A stretch of DNA of 12,889 nucleotides, from positions 12,427 to 25,315 of the forward strand of contig NW_003153277.1 of NCBI RefSeq assembly GCF_000003605.2, given 5' to 3'. Shown here piece by piece: positions 1 through 8,473 of this stretch. The translations under genes and the position numbers were made by a program. Source of the stretch: Saccoglossus kowalevskii. Taxonomy: Eukaryota; Hemichordata; Enteropneusta; Harrimaniidae. Numbering within the stretch: the first letter of the stretch is position 1; each line of letters starts with the position of its first letter. The notes under the pieces are model-generated. The model did no database searches and had not been told where the DNA came from. It saw only the letters and a list, made by a program, of their open reading frames with translations.

Positions 1-230
1 GGTACTAGGCACATGCAAAGAATGAACAGAATCGGTCGACAGGATTCTGAAATATGACTCTGGACAGACTGACGCATGAACAGACAGACGGACGGACACA
101 CGGACAGATGGACGGACAGACTCAAGAACTCACGGATGGTCGGGGACATGTATCCTAACATGTATAATCTATGTACCAAGTTTGAATGAAAACTGACAAA
201 GCATGTCCAAAATACAACGTTTTCAAAAAA

Positions 231-257
231 CAAGATGGCTGCCAGTCGGCCATTTTG
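231..257. repeat. Imperfect inverted repeat with two ATGGC cores (copy 1)
   Basis: CAAGATGGC (231-239) and GCCATTTTG (249-257) are inverted copies with 8 of 9 positions matching, separated by 9 bp. Each arm reads as a YY1-like AA(G/A)ATGGC motif, pointing towards the other. The same structure is at 531-557 in the second unit. Binding is an inference; the palindrome itself is seen. Confidence 0.75.
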
Positions 258-530
258 AATCGAATCGCTAAACCACTGCATGTGCATATGTCCCACATAA
301 GGTACTAGGCACATGCAAAGAATGAACAGAATCGGTCCACAGGATTCTGAAATATGACTCTGGACAGAATGACGCATGAACAGACAGACGGACGGACACA
401 CGGACGGATGGATGAACAGACTCAAGAACTCACGGATGGTCGGGGACATGTATCCCAACATGTATAATCTATGTACCAAGTTTGAATGAAAACTGACAAA
501 GCATGTCCAAAATACAACGTTTTCAAAAAA

Positions 531-557
531 CAAGATGGCTGCCAGTCGGCCATTTTG
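531..557. repeat. Imperfect inverted repeat with two ATGGC cores (copy 2)
   Basis: This is an exact repetition, 300 bp downstream, of the CAAGATGGC/GCCATTTTG inverted repeat in the first unit. It is unchanged although other positions in the unit vary. Confidence 0.75.
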
Positions 558-704
558 AATCGAATCGCTAAACCACTGCATGTGCATATGTCCCACATAA
601 AGTACTAGGCACATGCAAAGAATGAACGGAATCGGTCCAAGGAATTCTGAGATATGACTCCGGACGGACGCACAGACGCATGGACGGATGGAGATCGAAT
701 TATA

Positions 705-740
705 AGTCCCTGTTTTCAGACTTCGTTTCGAACGGGGACT
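705..740. repeat. Hairpin at the right end of the 300-bp repeat block
   Basis: AGTCCCTGTT (705-714) and AACGGGGACT (731-740) are inverted with 9 of 10 positions matching and a 16-base loop. The hairpin lies just after the truncated third copy and may be the terminal structure of the mobile or satellite family to which the repeat belongs. Between here and the exon at 862 I see only AT-rich sequence. Confidence 0.6.
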
Positions 741-861
741 AATAATAAGATTTGATGTGTCACATCATAAGATTCAAGAATCAATGTTTCACTTTTACAC
801 AATATTTTTATTACTGTCTAACTTTTCAATAGATAGATAGTTTGTTGATTTATCATATCAC

Positions 862-979
862 CTGATGATATCTCTTGTTTGATTGCTTGAAACTGTGGAT
901 GGTAGAGATAAGGATAGCCTTCTGCTATGATCACATTCTTTTCTTTCGCTAGTCTCTCAATCTCAATAATTTCACAAAC
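862..979 (-). CDS. Gfo/Idh/MocA-family oxidoreductase, second visible exon (partial gene)
   Basis: Read on the minus strand, this exon starts after an acceptor (TTTTCTTGTAG) and ends at CATCAG|GTGATA. Its 39 codons begin VCEIIEIERLAKEKN and contain an AEGYPYLYHPQF segment. In the Gfo/Idh/MocA family the strand and helix after the EKP motif look like this, with an E/A-rich segment and a conserved HPQ before the helix that leads to the SG turn. Joined to the exon at 4241-4529 the reading frame continues in phase 0 and matches the family order without a gap. The donor splits a glycine codon, so the next exon should begin with the rest of it; it must lie left of the window or beyond the 1-745 repeats, because 741-861 has no exon. 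No stop or frameshift is seen. The substrate is unknown. Confidence 0.8.
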
Positions 980-1348
980 CTACAAGAAAAACACATAAAA
1001 CCTGAGATGAATGCATGGAGATGTTTATGGGGTTTATGAGTTGTGTATAATTTTTATGTAATTGACCTTAGATGTTATATTGTGTACAATTTTCTATTCA
1101 TTCTATACATCATCACAAACAAATAACAAATAAACAAACACTGTAAAAATATAAAATAAATGTTAGAAAAAATGTTAAATATTAAAAGTTTAATTTTTGT
1201 TTTCTTTTAAAATATCATTGATGAATTTTCCCAGGCTGTTGGTAATGAAACCATCATTTGAACTTAAAATTTGTTTGAACAAATGCATATAGAGGAATTA
1301 TTATACTGGGTATTAGATGTATATCAAAGGTGGTATATTGTATGTATA
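980..1348. other. AT-rich intron sequence, no gene seen
   Basis: This is the 3' part of the oxidoreductase intron (read on the minus strand). I see no conserved open frame, RNA gene or clear repeat here, only AT-rich sequence. Confidence 0.6.
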
Positions 1349-1770
1349 ACAATAACGGACAAGGTCTGGAGGAAAATAGAAGCATTTGAAATGAAATGCT
1401 ATCGAAGGCTGCTGGGAATAACATAGAAAGAAAAAAGAAGTAATGACTATGTATGGACTAGAGTCACTGAAAACTTTCAAGAGAGCAAACAAAAAACAAG
1501 AACCCTACATGCAGACAGTGACAAAAAGAAAATTGACCTTTTTTAGGCACCAAGTAGAGGAAAGATGTCAAGAAACCTTATCCAGGACATATGTGAAGGT
1601 AAAAGACCGCAAGGAAGGCCAACAAGAACATGGCAGGAAGACATCAAGAAGTGGACGAACCTCAGTTTGCAGAATGCAGGTCACCGAACACACGATAAAA
1701 AGACTTGGCACAAGGATGTTAAGTCATGGGTGCACCAACGGCATAACCGGCTAGGGTCCTGATGATGATG
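1349..1770 (+). pseudogene. Decayed non-LTR retrotransposon (LINE) ORF2 C-terminus
   Basis: Three blocks typical of the C-terminal part of a LINE polyprotein follow each other in two alternating frames. They are VWRKIEAFEMKCYRRLLGIT (about 1364-1423), then TVTKRKLTFFRHQ around 1520-1560, then GKRPQGRPTRTWQEDIKKW around 1595-1650, ending in LGS and a stop at 1760. A TAG at 1424-1426 interrupts the first block, and frames change from 2 to 0 and back to 2, so the copy is dead. The GRPxRxW..DI segment is a common hallmark of RTE/Jockey-like elements in animals. The fragment is 5'-truncated and closes with a GATGATGATGAT run (1759-1770), as many such elements do. It sits in the intron of the minus-strand oxidoreductase, in opposite orientation. 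Confidence 0.85.
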
Positions 1771-1780
1771 ATATTATATG

Positions 1781-1960
1781 AAAAGGAGGTTATATATGGA
1801 GGGAGGTGTATGTAGAAGGTGAAATAGATAAAGCATGCAGTATACAGGAATGTGTATATGGAGAGAGGAGTGTATATGTAGGGAGGTGAAGATGGAAAGG
1901 TATACTTAAAGGGAGGTGTATATGGAGGGAGGCATTAATGAGGGTGTATAGGTTTATATA
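1781..1960. repeat. Degenerate purine-rich repeat (GGAGGGAGGTGTATAT type)
   Basis: GGAGG, GGGAGGTG and TGTATATGGAG motifs recur about six times with irregular spacing. No fixed period is visible, so this looks like an old, decayed minisatellite. It directly follows the LINE tail. Confidence 0.6.
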
Positions 1961-2041
1961 TAACTATCAAAAAGCAAATCCTAGAATAGTTATAGAAAAT
2001 CTAACTAATTTGTGTTTTAACATCAATACCCATATTTATTT

Positions 2042-2173
2042 TTATTGCTCTGAAGATTTCACCATACCTCCCACTAGTTTCCCTAAAGGTTTAATGGTTG
2101 CATTCCTAACCTGACCTTTGATCCTTTCAGTTAGTACGACACATATTCGTGTTTGACTATCAACAAATATTTT
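2042..2173 (-). other. Unassigned short open stretch, possibly an exon remnant
   Basis: On the minus strand about 42 codons are open and read like protein: a VVLTERIKGQVRNATIKPLG segment followed by KLVGGMVKSSEQ and a TAA. I do not recognise the family. Possible splice signals exist (TTGATAG before it, GGGAG|GTATGG inside it), but they are weak. It lies inside the oxidoreductase intron on the same strand, yet the flanking exons join well without it, so it is not needed in that gene. An open run of this length could occur by chance. Decayed transposon or retrocopied coding sequence is the alternative. Confidence 0.25.
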
Positions 2174-2181
2174 TTATTTTA

Positions 2182-2205
2182 AATTGAATTGAATTGAATT
2201 GAATT
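2182..2205. repeat. (AATTG)n microsatellite
   Basis: The pentamer AATTG is repeated almost five times without interruption. Confidence 0.95.
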
Positions 2206-2377
2206 AAGTACTCAGAAAATTAGTCCAGTTCATCAAAGATAGTTGAAGTAATAATCACACTGACTGAATATCTCAAAAATGCCTGACACCAACAATGTCA
2301 ACGTTCAGTCATCATACATAATTTAGTGTAATGAGCAAGCTTACATAAAATTTTGAAATACACAATATTCATCAGTG

Positions 2378-4191
2378 TGCAATAATTGGCTGAATTTGGA
2401 CACTGAAATGAAATGACTGAGTCATATTATTTTATTATTAAAATGCAATAATTGACTGAAATTGGACACTGAAATGAAATGACTGATTCATATTATTTTA
2501 TTATTAAAATTGCAATAATTGACTGAATTTGGACACTGAAAACAAATGACTGATTCATATTATTTTATTATTAAAATTGCAATAATTGGGTGAATTTGGA
2601 TACTGAAAACAAATGACTGATTCATATTATTTTATTATTAAAATTGCAATAATTGGATGAATTTGGACACTGAAATGAAATGACTGATTCATATTATTTT
2701 ATTATTAAAATTGCAATAATTGGATGAATTTGGACACTGAAAACAAATGACTGATTCATATTATTTTATTATTAAAATTGCCATAATTGGATGAATTTGG
2801 ACACTGAAAACAAATGACTGATTCATATTATTTTATTATTAAAATTGCAATAATTGGATGAATGGGGACACTGAAAACAAATGACTGATTCATATTATTT
2901 TATTATTAAAATTGCCATAATTGGATGAATTTGGACACTGAAAACAAATGACTGATTCATATTATTTTATTATTAAAATTGCAATAATTTGGTGAATTTG
3001 GACACTGAAAACAAATGACTGATTCATATTATTTTGTTATTAAAATTGCAATAACTGGATGAATTTGGACACTGAAAACAAATGACTGATTCATAATATT
3101 TTATTATTAAAATTGCAATAATTAGATGAATTTGGACACTGAAAACAAATGACTGATTCTTATTATTTTATTATTAAAATTGCCATAATTGGAAGAATTT
3201 GGACACTGAAAACAAATGACAGATGCATATTATTTTATTATTAAAATTGCAATAATTGACTGAATTTGGACACTGAAAACAAATGACTGATTCATAATAT
3301 GTTATTATTAAAATTGCAATAATTAGATGAATTTGGACACTGGAAACAAAAGACTGATTCTTATTATTTTATTATTAAAATTGCAATAATTGGATGAATT
3401 TGGACACTGAAAACAAATGACTGATTCATAATATTTTATTATTAAAATTGCAATAATTGGATGAATTTGGACACTGAAAACAAATGACTGATTCATAATA
3501 TTTATTATTAAAATTGCAATAATTGACTGAATTTGGACACTGAAAACAAATGACTGATTCATAATATTTTATTATTAAAATTGCAATAATTGGGTGAATT
3601 TGGACACTGAAAACAAATGACTGATTCATAATATTTTATTATTAAAATTGCAATAATTGGGTGAATTTGGACACTGAAAACAAATGACTGATTCATATTA
3701 TTATTAAAATTGCAATAACTGGGTGAATTTGGACACTGAAATGATATGACTGATTCATATTATTTTATTATTAAAATTGCAATAATTGGGTGAATTTGGA
3801 CACTGAAAACAAATGACTGATTCATAATGTTTTATTATTAAAATTGCAATAATTGGGTGAATTTGGACACTGAAAACAAATGACTGATTCATAATATTTT
3901 ATTATTAAAATTGCAATAATTGGATGAATTTGGACACTGAAAACAAATGATTGATTCTTATTATGTTATTACTAAAATTGCAATAATTGGATGAATTTGG
4001 ACACTGAAAACAAATGACTGATTCATAATATTTTATTATTAAAATTGCAATAATTGACTGAATTTGGACACTGAAAACAAATGACTGATTCATAATATTT
4101 TATTATTAAAATTGCAATAATTGACTGAATTTGGACACTGAAAACAAATGACTGATTCATAATATTTTATTATTAAAATTGCAATAATTGA
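2378..4191. repeat. 67-bp AT-rich satellite array, 27 units plus a partial
   Basis: The anchor TGCAATAATT (or TGCCATAATT) recurs at 2378, 2444, 2511, 2578, 2645 and so on to 4180, with a spacing of 67 bp. Exceptions are two 66-bp units (2378, 3449) and one 62-bp unit with a deletion (3649). Every unit contains a TTTGGACACTGAAAACAAATGA-like core, a GACTGATTCAT segment and an AT-rich tail TTATTATTAAAA. Variants are local: CATATTATT dominates in units 1-10, CATAATATT from about unit 14 on, and GGATGA, GACTGA and GGGTGA forms occur in runs. This is the pattern expected of unequal exchange. Units abut without unique spacers, so it is not a CRISPR array. All three minus-strand frames of the unit are mostly open, which creates spurious ORFs. 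The array ends about 50 bp from the donor of the exon at 4241-4529, inside the intron. Confidence 0.97.
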
Positions 4192-4240
4192 CATATTCTG
4201 AATTATATAAATCAACAAATTAATGAGAGTGATAGATAAC

Positions 4241-4529
4241 CTTAGTTGCCAAGGGATTCTCCACCAAACAATGCTTGCCTAGCTGAGCGGCTTTCATGGT
4301 GTAGCGAGAGTGTAAACTGTTAGCGATTGCTATGTACACTGCATCAATCCTATCATCAGAAAACAATTCGACATAAGAAGAGTAGACCTTTTCGATGTCC
4401 CATTCTTTGGCATGAAGCTCAGCTGTGTTCATGTCTTGACAAGCTATGCCAACCAGGAGACTGCGGCTGCAAGATTTGAGCCCTTGTACAAACTGACGAT
4501 TGATGGTACCATCTAAGAGGATGCCCCAT
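4241..4529 (-). CDS. Gfo/Idh/MocA-family oxidoreductase, NAD(P)-binding exon (partial gene)
   Basis: Minus-strand exon of 289 bp between an acceptor (ACATTAAG|A) and a donor (ACTAAG|GTTATC). It encodes one split codon plus 96 codons with the order of a Gfo/Idh/MocA Rossmann domain: WGILLDGTIN (residues 1-10), the second strand LLVGIACQD with its acidic end (about 24-32), SYVELFSDDRIDAVYIAIAN (51-70), a SLHS motif, and GKHCLVENPLA (84-94). Family members use NAD(P)(H) to oxidise or reduce sugars, polyols or trans-dihydrodiols in the cytosol; the substrate here is unknown. Two oddities: the EKP lysine, normally catalytic, is Asn, and the glycine loop reads GILLDG instead of the usual GILGxG. 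Splice sites and frame are intact. A first exon with the start Met is expected at higher coordinates but was not identified. An apparent upstream ATG at 4592-4594 lies in intron-like sequence. Confidence 0.85.
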
Positions 4530-6229
4530 CTTAATGTTTTCAATACTAATGAGAAATTAGACAATAGAATTCTGGGATGAGATGCAATACACATGTTTTT
4601 TTTTAAATTATAAAGTTTCTATAATTTATTTTGTATTAACGTAAATAAACTCCATGTTCAAGGTCCTAACAGACAGAGCTGATAATCACAATATTTTTGT
4701 ATTGACACATGTTCCCCAAAAATTCAAAGATAAAGTTTATATGAATGAAGGTTATAAAATTGGGATTTCAATTAAATCATATTTGATAAATTCTCCTATA
4801 AAATATCATGCGATGATGTTAATTTTAGATCAAAACTTTTTTCCTGAAAGGTCCTTACTAATTTTTTGTCAAGACGTCATGGTTACCAGGTACTCAGTGA
4901 CTATGTTCGTTTTTGGAGTAACTCAGAATGGCAATTCTCGGTATTCAATCTTCTAACATATATTCAACATTTGAAATCATTTATTGAGGAAGTATGAATA
5001 TGTATTGGTGTGTACTGAATCTATATAAGCTAGCGATGTTTGGTTTTCAATTGGTAATTTCTTTTTAGTTATACAGTTTTGACTTGCACATTAAAAACAC
5101 AGATTTTTGCTATAATTTTGAGATTTCCTCGAAGATTTGTTATTCCCTTGCAATGAAATTCTATGTAGTGTATGCGTTATAATACACATACACAGAAGTG
5201 AATAGCAGATAATTACAAAATAGTATTCAATGATTTTCTTCAAATTTTACGTTTTCGCAGAAACACATTTAGGAGCGGGTAATTAATTTTTGCATACATT
5301 GATTTGGTTGTTATTTATCAATCAAACATTCATTTTTTAATTGGATTGTTCTGTAAATCAATCTGTGTCAATGCTGTTGGCAACACCTCCCTATTTCTTA
5401 CTGTGTAGCATAACAAATGTAACCAGCATGCATACACATATCTCCTGCTTGATAGCACTGCAAAAGATGTTGCAAGTTAGAATATGTTATTGTAATTTGT
5501 CTTTTTATTTTAGAAGGACGTTGTGACTATAAAACTACAGGTTCATGGCATGTTTTTTTTTGTATTTTTGTCAAAAGGACCTGTTGGTTATCAAAACTAC
5601 CAACCGACATGAAATCAGTCCATCTTTGACAGGAATTTGCTTTAGTCTGAGCTCATTATCATTGTGATTTTCTGAAAGAGATTGTATATGCATTAATTTT
5701 AAGTCATTGACCTGTTGTCAGCAACGTTTGTTTCTTTTTTTCAAATGAGCCTTGTAGAAAAATTATACATACGCATGACTGCAATGAAATGTGATTTACT
5801 TCAACCATGGAGCTTTCTTTTGAGATTGTATGCATTAATAAAAATATATCAATATTGACACAGCAGTATGGTATGGAATGAAAGACTTTATGGACACTGT
5901 AGGCTCATTTAAAATCATTTAAAAAAAGAAGATTGGGGGTTTAGCATTAAGAGCTCTGTGGGGAGACGGTTTTCACGACAATGTTGCAGTAGTTTTTTTT
6001 TATACTTTACTCTGTGAATTTTTCGGTAGAATTATTTCTTTTCGAACATTTTCTATTCACTGATTTTTTTTTCAGAATCCATCAGAGTTTGTAAATGGTC
6101 AACATCTTATTAGAATTTTCTTATTAAAGTTCTTTTTACGTATTTACAATTTACCGGTAAACAATGATATAAAATAACAGAAGTAGCTTCTACGTAGTAC
6201 AATTATAACTATTAAATATATTGTCCTAC
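4530..6229. other. AT-rich sequence without a recognisable gene
   Basis: About 1.7 kb that should be the first intron or upstream region of the minus-strand oxidoreductase. Short open frames (4654-4956 plus, 5341-5526 plus) show no protein-like pattern. Minor structures are a GTTGGT/ACCAAC inverted repeat (about 5582-5603) and a GAGATTGTAT(AT)GCATTAAT motif occurring twice, near 5680 and 5823. No RNA gene seen. Confidence 0.55.
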
Positions 6230-7400
6230 CCCTACTGTTAGGTGACAAGGGGTGTCGGTACTTCGGAGGGGGTGACTTCAATCGCTTTCGATTAACACTG
6301 GACTGATTTCTGTACATTCTCTCATTTCAAATCGAAATTTGCTGGAAACCTAACGTCGGCGTCAAGCACGCCACTAGTAGGTGATCAGTGTACAATGGCA
6401 GCGGATAGGCTTCGGACATCAGTTTAACGCAGGTTCAACACAATACTGCATAAAAGGTAGGACTTTGTACTTAGAAGTTAGATAGAGTCCGTCAATTAGG
6501 GAGTGGGCCTTCTATAGTCACGGAATTGACAGCTTTACAACGCCTATATTGTTTGCGTGAAAACGTTCTAGTAGCCTTTTCATGATCATCGGCCGTGACA
6601 TGCATTCACGAATTACAAATGTCTCAGAGGGGGACACCAGAGCCGAGAGCGAGCAGGCACATTTAACAGGTCAACCCACTAAGGAAACACTGAAAGGAAC
6701 GGTCACGATGAAATTCGAAACACGATGCGTGACATACTCCTTTTCACCAGCCAATATATACCTGAGGAAGTTGGCAACTTCTCAAACTTATCCAAATGCA
6801 AAACACGACTGCCACATCGCCCTTTAGCGATTACAAAGAGATATCTCCACATTTTTTAATGAATGTGAAATAGATAATATTACACAGAATATGCAATTGT
6901 ACCCAAAATCACTGCTGGATAACATCGCGGAACGGAAAACAAGTTAACACTGAGCATGAACTATAGTTCCATGCACTGAGGGACTGTGACACTGGTAATA
7001 CAAATAACATCAAACAAATGTCGAAGGCCTTAGAGGGTCTTTAGGTCAAAGGTTACCAAGAATATACATTTGAGAGTGACCTGTTCATTGTCTTAGAATC
7101 TATTGTTTTAGGATCTATTTTGTCTGGTCCTATTTATAAACGATTCTACAGTTCATGGAGTATGCAAACACTTTGGTTTTATATATTGTAGCGGTCTTAT
7201 ACTAGCGGCTTATTAAACATCGGATGACACCGGCAACAGCCAATCAAAATTATACCTTCACTATAGCGCGTTCGATGACTTCATCGTTTTTCAATCAGCT
7301 GATCAGATCATATCAACACTGTTGCCGCCGGTCTCGCTGGCCCAGCTATCCACTCACTTCGTATATTTCAGTGGGTAATTACAGACATAGTACAGGTAAT
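6230..7400. other. CpG-richer non-coding zone, possible promoter region
   Basis: CpG dinucleotides are noticeably more frequent at about 6250-6740 and 7185-7380 than in the surrounding AT-rich DNA. A CCAAT-box-like AGCCAATCAAAA lies near 7238, a CGATGACTTCATCG palindrome (CRE-like, 6-bp arms) near 7273, and an AATCG/CGATT hairpin near 6280. Open frames at 6582-6827 and 7224-7490 look random. It could be the promoter or first-exon area of the minus-strand oxidoreductase or of an unseen gene, but I found no exon, so this remains inference. Confidence 0.25.
6394..6440 (+). other. Weak tRNA-like (SINE head?) remnant
   Basis: ATGGCAGCGGATAGG resembles a pol III A box (TGGCNNAGYGGATAG), and GCAGGTTCAACAC, about 30 bp on, resembles a B box (GGTTCAANNC). 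The TTCGGACATC between them recalls an anticodon arm of a tRNA-Arg type. The stems do not pair, so it is not a functional tRNA; at best it is an old tRNA-derived SINE. Confidence 0.25.
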
Positions 7401-7534
7401 TTCTATGTGTGTTTTTTTTCACATGTTACGTCGGATATTCTTACACTACTTGCTAAGACCATGCAGTCATCAGGATGCATATTTCGATAGGGAGAAAAGT
7501 CCTGCATGGGGATATTTTGTCTGTGTTCTGTGAT

Positions 7535-7600
7535 TTAGTGATTTATTTATCAACACACAACACCCCCCAGAGGGGATGAAAAGGGTTACAAATCAGATAT
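7535..7600 (-). mobile_element. LINE-like 3' end (copy A)
   Basis: Read on the minus strand, TTTGTAACCCTTTTCATCCC is followed by CTCTGGGG, a GTGTTGTGTG stretch and a TAAATAAAT end. It closely parallels the 3' end at 8795-8865 (TTTGTAACC, ATCCCTCCGGGG, GTGTTAATAAAA). Both can form a small CCCC/GGGG hairpin just before the tail. No coding part is recognisable to its right, so the copy is short and 5'-truncated. Confidence 0.6.
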
Positions 7601-7726
7601 TAGTAAAAGAAAACTACATAAAAAGTAAAGAAATCAATGTACATCTCGGCCCACCAAATGAAGATTCATATATTTTTAGACTATACATGTATATTCCAAT
7701 CAAAATGGATAAAAATCCTCTCGATC

Positions 7727-7785
7727 GGGTAATATAATAATAACTTTATTGCCTCCTTGTAAATAAATTTACATTAGGATATAGA
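7727..7785 (-). mobile_element. Retroelement 3' end with AATAAA and TTATTATTA tail (copy B)
   Basis: On the minus strand ATTTACAAGGAGGCAATAAA is followed by GTTATTATTATATTA. A polyadenylation signal plus a TTA-type tail is common at the 3' ends of CR1/L2-like elements in invertebrates. No coding region is attached. It differs in sequence from the ends at 7535 and 8785, so it represents a second family. Confidence 0.45.
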
Positions 7786-8251
7786 AATACCAGGTGTAAA
7801 TGAATTCTGCTCAATTGCTGCATGTAAGTGCTACACTTTGATTACTAGTACTCATAGATATTCAGGAAAATCTTTTAAATACTGATCTCGTTTTATTGAC
7901 TTACCAGACAAGCCTAGCTTTCAAAAGTGAAAAAAAAAAATCACATCACATCAGTCAAAAACATGTTCTTCGAAAATACTGCAAATTTGTTTTTGTCTGT
8001 CACACCTCTAGTAAAATAAAATACATACAAAACAATATACGACAGGTATATGTAGAGTTCTGAAAGTTGAACGTAACAAATGATAATAGAAAACTGAGAA
8101 CGTATATATACATATTCATACATTTTTTGATCATATTTGCTCCTACTTGTACGTAATTTGAAACATAAAATTATATACCTTGTTTCAGAATAAGCAGTTA
8201 CATATTAGAAATAGAGAAAGGTAGACAATACCCAAACCAAAACACCCTTAG
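7786..8251. other. AT-rich sequence, nothing recognised
   Basis: No gene, RNA or repeat could be supported. A minus-strand open frame at 7941-8123 has low-complexity, Tyr/Ile-rich content and looks random. The TCTG|GTAAGT donor-like site on the minus strand (about 7901-7911) has no coding sequence in front of it. Confidence 0.5.
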
Positions 8252-8473
8252 AAGCAATGTTTGCAGATCAAAATTGAAAGTTCATGTGTTAGATCCCAAG
8301 AATTAAAATGTGATGTTCAGATATTCAAACATATAACAAGAAGCCAAGCTGGTGAATATTTATACAAAATATTTGAAAAAAGAAATAGTAATGAATGGCA
8401 TGTTGCTTTTATCTTTGTCATACTATTTCTGCTTCTTACTTGGTGGCTGTATATTCACAAAAAAAAAAAATGA
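8252..8473 (+). CDS. Possible terminal exon: short ectodomain, membrane segment, lysine tail
   Basis: The frame is open from a TAG at 8249 to a stop at 8471. A likely exon start is after TTTGCAG at 8266, in phase 0. The peptide contains KCDVQIFKHITRSQAGEYLY, which recalls the end of an Ig-like domain (…DxGxYxC, here with Tyr in place of the last Cys). A hydrophobic stretch, AFIFVILFLLLTWWLYI (about 8405-8455), then suits a single membrane span, followed by HKKKK and the stop. If real, it would be the last exon of a type I membrane protein, and the tail would satisfy a KKxx endoplasmic-reticulum retrieval signal. The lysines come from an A-rich run, no neighbouring exon was found and the polypyrimidine tract is weak, so chance remains a serious alternative. 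Confidence 0.3.
   Translation, partial: KQCLQIKIESSCVRSQELKCDVQIFKHITRSQAGEYLYKIFEKRNSNEWHVAFIFVILFLLLTWWLYIHKKKK

Larger units (their letters stand above)
1..692. repeat. 300-bp tandem repeat, 2.3 copies
   Basis: The block starting GGTACTAGGCACATGCAAAG at 1 recurs at 301 and, slightly diverged, at 601, so the period is 300 bp. Copies 1 and 2 differ at only a handful of positions, which points to a recent duplication or ongoing homogenisation. Copy 3 matches only for about its first 90 bp and then runs into a different end. Each full unit contains a short GACGGACGGACA-type minisatellite (about 80-120 and 380-420) and an inverted repeat built on ATGGC cores (231-257 and 531-557). There is no open frame of note. 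It is a non-coding dispersed or satellite-like repeat. Since copy 1 starts exactly at the window edge, the array probably continues to the left. Confidence 0.95.

Noticed and set aside
3323-4093. Minus-strand ORFs repeating a MNQSFVFSVQI segment
   Set aside because: They run through the 67-bp satellite, whose unit is open in all three minus frames. Since 67 is not a multiple of 3, the same DNA is read in all frames in turn, so no real protein is implied.
2378-4191. CRISPR array
   Set aside because: Units abut directly and are 67 bp of near-identical sequence with no unique spacers, and the context is eukaryotic.
4654-4956. 100-residue plus-strand ORF
   Set aside because: No domain-like pattern, AT-rich random composition and no splice or promoter context.
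7080-7088. First exon of the oxidoreductase (ATGAACAG followed by GTCACT on the minus strand)
   Set aside because: It would be in phase with the exon at 4529 (Met-Asn-Arg-Trp), but the donor is poor and the peptide is too short to be evidence.
5341-7490. Plus-strand ORFs at 5341-5526, 6582-6827 and 7224-7490
   Set aside because: Irregular compositions, no recognisable motif; they are expected by chance in this length.
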